Shown piece by piece: positions 1 to 4,261 of a stretch of DNA of 9,124 nucleotides. The notes below the pieces were generated by a model. The model had not been told where the DNA came from. It saw only the letters and a program-made list of their open reading frames with translations, and made no database searches. A program made the translations under genes and the position numbers. The stretch is taken from positions 1-9,124 of the forward strand of contig JAOZKX010000057.1 in assembly GCA_029935135.1 (NCBI GenBank), written 5' to 3'. The number at the start of each line of letters is the position of its first letter. Positions within the stretch are counted from its first letter, which is position 1. Source of the DNA: Desulfocapsa sp. Its GTDB lineage: Bacteria > Desulfobacterota > Desulfobulbia > Desulfobulbales > Desulfocapsaceae.

Positions 1-23
1 CCCTCAAGGGGGTACTGAACTGA
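1..23 (+). CDS. Possible C-terminal tail of an upstream gene, perhaps an ABC permease (partial)
   Basis: Reading from base 3 gives LKGVLN and then TGA at 21-23. The preceding partial codon ends in CC, so the residue before it is Pro, Ala, Ser or Thr. FtsX/MacB-type permeases often end in a short Pro-rich motif such as xPxxALR, and genes for TP0789-type LolA-like proteins often follow such permeases, so this could be a permease end. Six codons prove nothing. Another frame stays open to 109 and cannot be excluded. Bases 24-102 show no other gene, only the leader of the next one. Confidence 0.2.
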
Positions 24-102
24 GTGAAAAGAATTTGGTGAAGGTACTTATACCGGCGAACTGTTCATTACCGGTGTTGAGTTATATTTACAGGAGAAAA
101 TC

Positions 103-849
103 ATGTTGACCTCATTACAGAGAATTACCTTTGCACTCTTTTTATTCTTTCTGACGACGGGAACGGCTCTGGCCCTGGATGGCAACGAGATCCTGCGTCA
201 GGTGGATGCCAATATGCAGCCCCAGTCCTATGAGATGTATCGAAAGCTTATTAACATTGAACCCGACGGGAAAAAGAAGGAATTTGTTCTCTATACCGTA
301 AAAACAGGAGAGGATAAGATGGTCGCCCTCTTTATCTCTCCAGCCAGTGAAGAGGGGAGGGCCACTCTCCGCCTTGGAGATAATATGTGGCTCTATATAC
401 CCAATGTGGGAAAACCCCTGCGCATAACCAGTCTGCAGTCTGTTATCGGCGGAATTTTTAATAACTCTGATATCCTGCGTCTGGATTACAGTGTTGAGTA
501 TGATGCTGCAGCCGTCAGTGAAGAGGGTGACAGTTATCAGCTTGATCTGAAGGCGAAATCCTCATCTGTTGCCTATGATCACCTGAAAATGACGGTGGAC
601 AAAAAAACGATGCTGCCCACGGCCATCGATTGTTATGCGGTAAGCGGGATGCTGATCAAGAGCCTGCACTATTCAAAGATAAAGGACTTTGGTGACGGTA
701 TGGTTCGTCCCTCCCTTCTTGAAACAGACAGTCCGCTGCATAAGGGATATCGTTCCGTTATGCTCTTTGCCAAGGTGGAGAGAAGAGAATTTGCTGATGA
801 GGTTTTTACCCTGAATTATCTGTCCCGTGTCAATGAGTTACGGAAATAG
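103..849 (+). CDS. Secreted LolA-like outer-membrane lipoprotein-sorting family protein (TP0789 type)
   Basis: A 248-residue exported protein. Residues 1-24 form a Sec signal peptide: Arg7, a hydrophobic run at about 8-23, and an ALA cleavage site before Leu25. The mature part matches the LolA-like 'outer membrane lipoprotein-sorting protein' family (COG2834, TP0789 group). The most telling stretch is about 73-108, with FISP (77-80), a Gly-rich turn, WLYIP (96-100) and LRI (106-108). Known LolA folds are half-closed beta barrels that carry acyl chains across the periplasm. This subgroup usually sits beside FtsX-type ABC permeases rather than lolB, and its cargo is unknown. The ATG at 103 has an AGGAG site (92-96) six bases upstream. 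The downstream barrel gene overlaps its end, so the two are probably made together. The family call is fairly firm; cargo and partners are inferred. Confidence 0.82.
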   Translation: MLTSLQRITFALFLFFLTTGTALALDGNEILRQVDANMQPQSYEMYRKLINIEPDGKKKEFVLYTVKTGEDKMVALFISPASEEGRATLRLGDNMWLYIPNVGKPLRITSLQSVIGGIFNNSDILRLDYSVEYDAAAVSEEGDSYQLDLKAKSSSVAYDHLKMTVDKKTMLPTAIDCYAVSGMLIKSLHYSKIKDFGDGMVRPSLLETDSPLHKGYRSVMLFAKVERREFADEVFTLNYLSRVNELRK

Positions 850-2170
850 GAATTGTCTCCGCTGGAGAGTGTGGGCGATTCCCTGTGCGGCCCTGTTTTT
901 GTGTGCCACAGCATTTTCTTCATCTCCACTGCATGCTGCAGAGGATGAGTTCTCTTTTGATCTGGAAGAGATCGAAAAAAAACCCTTGCAGATGGGAGGC
1001 TATCTGGAGATGAAGGGGGCCCATATGGATATTAATCAGGGCTCTGTCTTTACTCATCTGAACCTTGCCGATTCCGATCGTTCCACCATAGATCTTCTCC
1101 ATGGCAGTATGCAGCTGGATGGCAGCTATGAACAGGGTATAAGTAGCCTTCACTGGCAGTTGATGGCCGCCGCTCAGCAGGATAGCATCGGCTGGTATGA
1201 TATGACTGTTATAAATTCGGCCTATCTTTCTCTTAAACCCGCTCCTGCTGCCATATTTACTCTTGGTAAAAAATCATACATATGGGGAAAAGGATATGCC
1301 TGGAATCCGGCAGGTTTTATCAATCGTCGCAAAGATCCAAATAATCCTGAAGAGGCCCTGGAAGGCTATGTGGCCCTTGAGGGTGATTTTATAAAAACCT
1401 ATCAGGGAGATCTGAAAACCGCAGCCCTTACCCTGGCAGTTTTGCCCGTATGGGAAGAGGTCAATGAGGATTTTGGAGAGCGTGACAATGTCAACCTGGC
1501 TGCAAAGCTCTATCTGCTGTACAGAGATATCGATATTGATCTGATGTTTCTCACCGGCAATAGCCGTTCCAATCGTATCGGGATGGATTTTTCCACTAAT
1601 CTGGCCCCTCATTTTGAAATTCATGGCGAGGCTGCCTTTATTCCCAAGCTGAAAAAACTTGTTCTGCTGGAGGATAATTCTACTGCTATAGAAGAACAGG
1701 CAGCGTTCTCCAGTTTACTTGGCCTTCGTTATCTCTTCGAAAATGATATCACATCCATTGTTGAATACTATTATAACGGCGGTGGCTATAGTGAAGAGGA
1801 GATGGCCAGATTTTATCAAATGGCGGAGACAGCCTTTGTGGCAAACCAGACAGATGGTTCGGTCCTGCTGGACAGGGTAAGGGAGATGAGTATAAAGGGT
1901 TTTGGTCGACCACAGCCTGGTCGCCATTACCTCTACACAAAGTTCAGTCAGAAAGAGCCGTTTGACCTCCTCTATTTCACCCCCGGTATTATAACACTGC
2001 TGAACCTTGAAGATCAGAGTTATTCTATCACTCCAGAAGCACTTTACAGCGGCTTTACAAATTGGGAAATTCGCCTGCGCTTTTCTCTGATAAATGGTGG
2101 GGGGTATAGCGAGTATGGGGAGAAGGTCAATTCGAATAAATTGGAACTTCGTGCCCGCTATTTTTTCTGA
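833..2170 (+). CDS. Outer-membrane beta-barrel protein of unknown function, paired with the LolA-like protein
   Basis: A 445-residue protein from ATG 833. The N-terminus has a basic region (about 1-13), a hydrophobic core (14-29) and a likely cleavage site after Ala35 or Ala36 (SPLHA-AED). The mature chain alternates polar and hydrophobic residues, is rich in Tyr, Leu and Gly, and ends in LELRARYFF. A C-terminal Phe after alternating hydrophobics is the usual BAM-recognised signal of outer-membrane barrels. A striking block is WGKGYAWNP (151-159) followed by KDP (167-169), probably a loop or plug element. I cannot name the family. The heptapeptide NGGGYSE occurs twice (315-321 and 421-427). 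The start overlaps the previous gene by 17 bases with no clear ribosome site, which suggests translational coupling; GTG 827 is a less likely start. It may be the outer-membrane partner of a lipid or lipoprotein exporter, which is inference. Confidence 0.72.
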   Translation: MSYGNRNCLRWRVWAIPCAALFLCATAFSSSPLHAAEDEFSFDLEEIEKKPLQMGGYLEMKGAHMDINQGSVFTHLNLADSDRSTIDLLHGSMQLDGSYEQGISSLHWQLMAAAQQDSIGWYDMTVINSAYLSLKPAPAAIFTLGKKSYIWGKGYAWNPAGFINRRKDPNNPEEALEGYVALEGDFIKTYQGDLKTAALTLAVLPVWEEVNEDFGERDNVNLAAKLYLLYRDIDIDLMFLTGNSRSNRIGMDFSTNLAPHFEIHGEAAFIPKLKKLVLLEDNSTAIEEQAAFSSLLGLRYLFENDITSIVEYYYNGGGYSEEEMARFYQMAETAFVANQTDGSVLLDRVREMSIKGFGRPQPGRHYLYTKFSQKEPFDLLYFTPGIITLLNLEDQSYSITPEALYSGFTNWEIRLRFSLINGGGYSEYGEKVNSNKLELRARYFF

Positions 2171-2204
2171 TACATGCTCTTCTGTCGCCTTAATTATCTC
2201 AGGA

Positions 2205-2597
2205 TCACTTTTTCTCTTCTCCTGATAGCACTTTTTTACTCAGGGTCATATGGACAATATCACCAGTCGTTCTTGAGACCTGGCAGGTCCCCGGATACGG
2301 GTTTTGCTCACCGGCAGCATTTTTAATAAAGATGGCCAGCGGTTTACGCCAGTAAAAGTAAAAATAGTCGTCATCCTCAAGGCGCTTTTTGCAATTGGGT
2401 ATCTTCACTGATCCTGGTGAGTAGAGTGATGTATACTTTCTCTTGCATTTTTCTGCTGCATCAGCCCATGAGAGTACATCTGTTTCCAGTGTCTGCACCC
2501 CGGAGTTACTCAAAAACATAAAGGAAAGAACTGCAATCAGGAGAAAAACAGTCAGTGTTATTACAGGCACTATCCTGGAGCGTATCCCGACTTCCAT
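2205..2597 (-). CDS. Small single-pass membrane protein with a three-cysteine periplasmic domain, unknown function
   Basis: I do not recognise this 130-residue protein. From ATG 2597 it has a short N-terminus with two Arg, one transmembrane segment (about 9-29) and a soluble domain of about 100 residues that should lie in the periplasm. That domain has Cys51, Cys69 and Cys105, an acidic-aromatic stretch (EDDDYFYFYW, 74-83), and a C-terminal part (GTCQVSRTTGDIV, 103-115) that resembles the 'TG-x-V' beta turn of small repeat domains, though not clearly enough to name one. An in-frame ATG 48 bases further upstream is less likely because ATG 2597 has a very strong ribosome site. It follows glyQ on the same strand after 101 bases, may have its own promoter, and converges on the barrel gene with a 34-base gap. 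Start, membrane segment and strand look sound; function is unknown. Confidence 0.6.
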   Translation of the reverse strand: MEVGIRSRIVPVITLTVFLLIAVLSFMFLSNSGVQTLETDVLSWADAAEKCKRKYTSLYSPGSVKIPNCKKRLEDDDYFYFYWRKPLAIFIKNAAGEQNPYPGTCQVSRTTGDIVHMTLSKKVLSGEEKK

Positions 2598-2600
2598 TGT

Positions 2601-2609
2601 CCCCCCTTT
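2601..2609 (-). promoter_or_regulatory. Strong ribosome binding site that fixes the small membrane protein start
   Basis: On the minus strand AAAGGGGGG ends three bases before ATG 2597. Counting from its AGGGG core the spacing is about five bases. The in-frame ATG at 2645 has no comparable site, so the start at 2597 is preferred. Confidence 0.6.
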
Positions 2610-2617
2610 GAATTGGC

Positions 2618-2645
2618 AATTTAAGACAGGTGATGCTTGCATCAA
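2618..2645 (-). promoter_or_regulatory. Possible sigma-70 promoter overlapping a 14-base palindrome
   Basis: On the minus strand TTGATG (2645-2640) and TAAATT (2623-2618) are separated by 16 bases; each matches its consensus at four of six positions. A near-perfect palindrome, TGATGC-TT-GCATCA read on the plus strand (2631-2644), covers the -35 box and spacer. Transcription would start near 2611, just before the strong ribosome site of the small membrane protein gene. The palindrome could be an operator. This is motif reading only. Confidence 0.3.
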
Positions 2646-2698
2646 ACTTAAGCGACTTTATCCGAAACCTTTAATTGGTATTGTGTCGCAGTGTCCCG

Positions 2699-3580
2699 TT
2701 AAGCGATTTCTTTGTCCTTTAGAAGAGGATGCCCCATTTCTTCCCGTTGTGTGACATATTGGCTAGCTACTTTTCGGGCAATATTTCGTATTCTTCCGAT
2801 ATAGCGTGTCCGCTCCGCCACACTGATTGCTTTTCTGGCATCCAGCAGGTTGAAAGTGTGGGAACATTTCAGGCAGTAGTCGTAGGCGGGGAGAATTAAC
2901 CCTTTTTCCACAAGCTTAAGAGCTTCTGTCTCGTATGTGTTGAAAAAGTTGATCATCTCCTCCACATTTGCCTCTTCAAAGTTGAAAGTGGAAAATTCAA
3001 CCTCCGCCTGATGGAAAATGTTTCCGTATGTAATGGAATCATTCCAGGCAAGATCGTAAACAGAGTCAACTTTCTGCAGGTACATGGCAATGCGCTCAAG
3101 GCCATAAGTGATTTCGACGGTTGTCGGGTTGCAGTCGATGGAGCCGGCCTGCTGGAAGTAGGTGAATTGAGTAATCTCCATACCGTCAAGCCATACTTCC
3201 CAGCCAAGGCCCCAGGCACCAAGTGTCGGGGATTCCCAGTCATCTTCAACAAAGCGAATATCATGTTCCAGAAGATCCAGCCCAAAGCGTCTCAGGCTCT
3301 CCAGATAGAGCTCCTGAATATTCAGCAGTGAGGGTTTGATAACAACCTGGTATTGGTAATAATGCTGCAGGCGGTTGGGATTGTCTCCGTAACGTCCATC
3401 AGTGGGGCGTCGACAGGGTTGCACATATGCGGCTTTCCAGGGTTCTGGGCCCAGGGCACGGAGCAGGGTGGCAGGGTGGAAGGTACCTGCACCGACTTCA
3501 ATGTCATAGGGTTGTTGGATTACGCAGCCCTGTTCTGCCCAGTATTGGTTGAGTTTAAAAATAATGTCCTGGAAATTCAT
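2699..3580 (-). CDS. glyQ: Glycyl-tRNA synthetase, alpha subunit
   Basis: A 293-residue protein matching the bacterial GlyQ alpha subunit over its full length. With the beta subunit GlyS it forms the tetrameric enzyme that charges tRNA-Gly in the cytoplasm; alpha carries the class II catalytic core for ATP and glycine. Visible hallmarks are the start [14 protein letters not shown], the [14 protein letters not shown] stretch (23-36), the motif 2 region [14 protein letters not shown] (57-70), the [18 protein letters not shown] segment (127-144) and motif 3 [10 protein letters not shown] (160-169). The length is usual for the family. ATG 3580 is preceded by a modest CAGGG site. glyS does not follow, although glyQ and glyS are neighbours in many bacteria; here the next gene on the strand is the small membrane protein. 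No T-box leader is visible upstream. Confidence 0.97.
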   Translation of the reverse strand: MNFQDIIFKLNQYWAEQGCVIQQPYDIEVGAGTFHPATLLRALGPEPWKAAYVQPCRRPTDGRYGDNPNRLQHYYQYQVVIKPSLLNIQELYLESLRRFGLDLLEHDIRFVEDDWESPTLGAWGLGWEVWLDGMEITQFTYFQQAGSIDCNPTTVEITYGLERIAMYLQKVDSVYDLAWNDSITYGNIFHQAEVEFSTFNFEEANVEEMINFFNTYETEALKLVEKGLILPAYDYCLKCSHTFNLLDARKAISVAERTRYIGRIRNIARKVASQYVTQREEMGHPLLKDKEIA

Positions 3581-3825
3581 GCTATATCCCTGTGCTGATG
3601 AAAGGTTGCTTTTTATTCGATCCTGATTACTTTTCTTTTCGCCGGGAAGTGTTCATTCAATCAATGGGCCGTCCGGGAGCAGAATGACTTGTTTCGGTTT
3701 TCTTACTATTTACCGAGAGTAACTCACCATATTTACCATAGCTATTATTTCTGGTAAATCATTTTTTTTCTGATCCTTTGTGAGTTTTTTGAAATCATCA
3801 AATTAATTATTACTGGATATCCCTA
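3581..3825. other. Divergent intergenic region between glyQ and yccU-uvrA
   Basis: These 245 bases should hold promoters for both directions. The right half is strongly T-rich. It contains an inverted repeat (listed separately), an extra copy of its left-arm motif (ATTTACC at 3708-3714) and two CCGGGA direct repeats (near 3643 and 3673). For the rightward unit, TTGTGA (3778-3783) could be a -35 box with AT-rich -10 candidates near 3803-3810, but none is convincing. I see no open reading frame, tRNA or LexA-type SOS box here. Confidence 0.5.
3731..3769. repeat. Inverted repeat ATTTACCA/TGGTAAAT followed by a T8 run
   Basis: The arms ATTTACCA (3731-3738) and TGGTAAAT (3752-3759) are perfect eight-base complements separated by 13 bases, and eight T residues follow at 3762-3769. 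The form resembles a weak terminator or attenuator for plus-strand transcription, but no plus-strand gene precedes it. It could instead be an operator or a leader attenuator of yccU-uvrA. The stem is AT-rich and would be a poor intrinsic terminator. Confidence 0.45.
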
Positions 3826-4236
3826 ATGTTGCCCTTTCATTCACTGCCCGATATCAAAAACATTATTACATCCTGTCGTTCTATTGCCGTGGTCGGTTTT
3901 TCTCCAAAAGAGAATAGACCCAGTCATATGGTGGGGAAATATCTTATGGAAGCGGGGTTTCGTGTCTATCCGGTGAATCCGGGTGTAAGTGAAATCCTGG
4001 GTCATGTCTGTTATCCGGACCTTGCTTCCCTGCCTGAACCTGTTGATATTGTAGATATCTTCAGGCGCAGTGACGATATTGTTCCAATTGTTAAGGCAGC
4101 CATTGCTGTCCGGGCAAAGGTAATCTGGATGCAACAGGGTATTGTGAATAAAGAGGCTGCCACTTTGGCCGAGGCTGCAGGTCTGCAGGTTGTTATGGAT
4201 CGTTGTCTAAAGATAGATCATATGCAGATCTCATAA
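3826..4236 (+). CDS. yccU: CoA-binding Rossmann-fold protein, YccU family
   Basis: A 136-residue single-domain protein of the CoA_binding_2 family (COG1832), whose members adopt the nucleotide-binding fold of the succinyl-CoA synthetase alpha N-domain and bind coenzyme A or acyl-CoA in the cytoplasm. The sequence shows IAVVGFSPKENRPSHMVGKYL (20-40), a Gly-Phe-Arg-Val-Tyr-Pro-Val-Asn-Pro strand and turn (44-52), DIVDIFRRSDDI (74-85), VIWMQQGIVN (99-108) and the terminal VVMDRCLKIDH (122-132), all in the expected order. Length is normal. The physiological role of this family is not settled. ATG 3826 has only a weak GGA site. uvrA begins 25 bases after the stop on the same strand, so the two are probably co-transcribed; whether that matters functionally cannot be judged from one window. 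Confidence 0.88.
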   Translation: MLPFHSLPDIKNIITSCRSIAVVGFSPKENRPSHMVGKYLMEAGFRVYPVNPGVSEILGHVCYPDLASLPEPVDIVDIFRRSDDIVPIVKAAIAVRAKVIWMQQGIVNKEAATLAEAAGLQVVMDRCLKIDHMQIS

Positions 4237-4261
4237 GAGATCAATACGAAAAGAGTAGAGC

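Noticed and set aside
827..832. GTG at 827 as the start of the barrel gene
   Set aside because: It has no ribosome site and adds only two residues. ATG 833 gives a normal signal peptide.
2199..2225. TCAGGA/TCCTGA inverted repeat at the end of the convergent barrel and small-protein genes
   Set aside because: Only six pairs, it overlaps coding sequence, and the T-rich stretch lies in the loop rather than after the stem, so it is not a credible terminator.
2598..2645. ATG at 2645 as start of the small membrane protein
   Set aside because: No ribosome site precedes it, while ATG 2597 has a very strong one. The extra 16 residues would also separate the membrane segment from the N-terminus.
2652..2689. 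GCGAC/GTCGC pair after glyQ as a terminator
   Set aside because: Five pairs with a 28-base loop and no T-run on the relevant strand.
3011..3331. Plus-strand open frame inside glyQ
   Set aside because: It is the complement of a strongly conserved gene, with no ribosome site or recognisable product.
3473..3490. Resemblance to a T-box motif (AGGGTGG followed by GGTACC) near the glyQ start
   Set aside because: It lies inside the glyQ coding sequence, on the opposite strand, and the conserved T-box core is not present in the right form.
3581..3825. LexA-type SOS box controlling uvrA
   Set aside because: No CTG-N10-CAG or comparable palindrome was found at the expected place. The binding motif in this lineage may differ, so SOS control is neither shown nor excluded.
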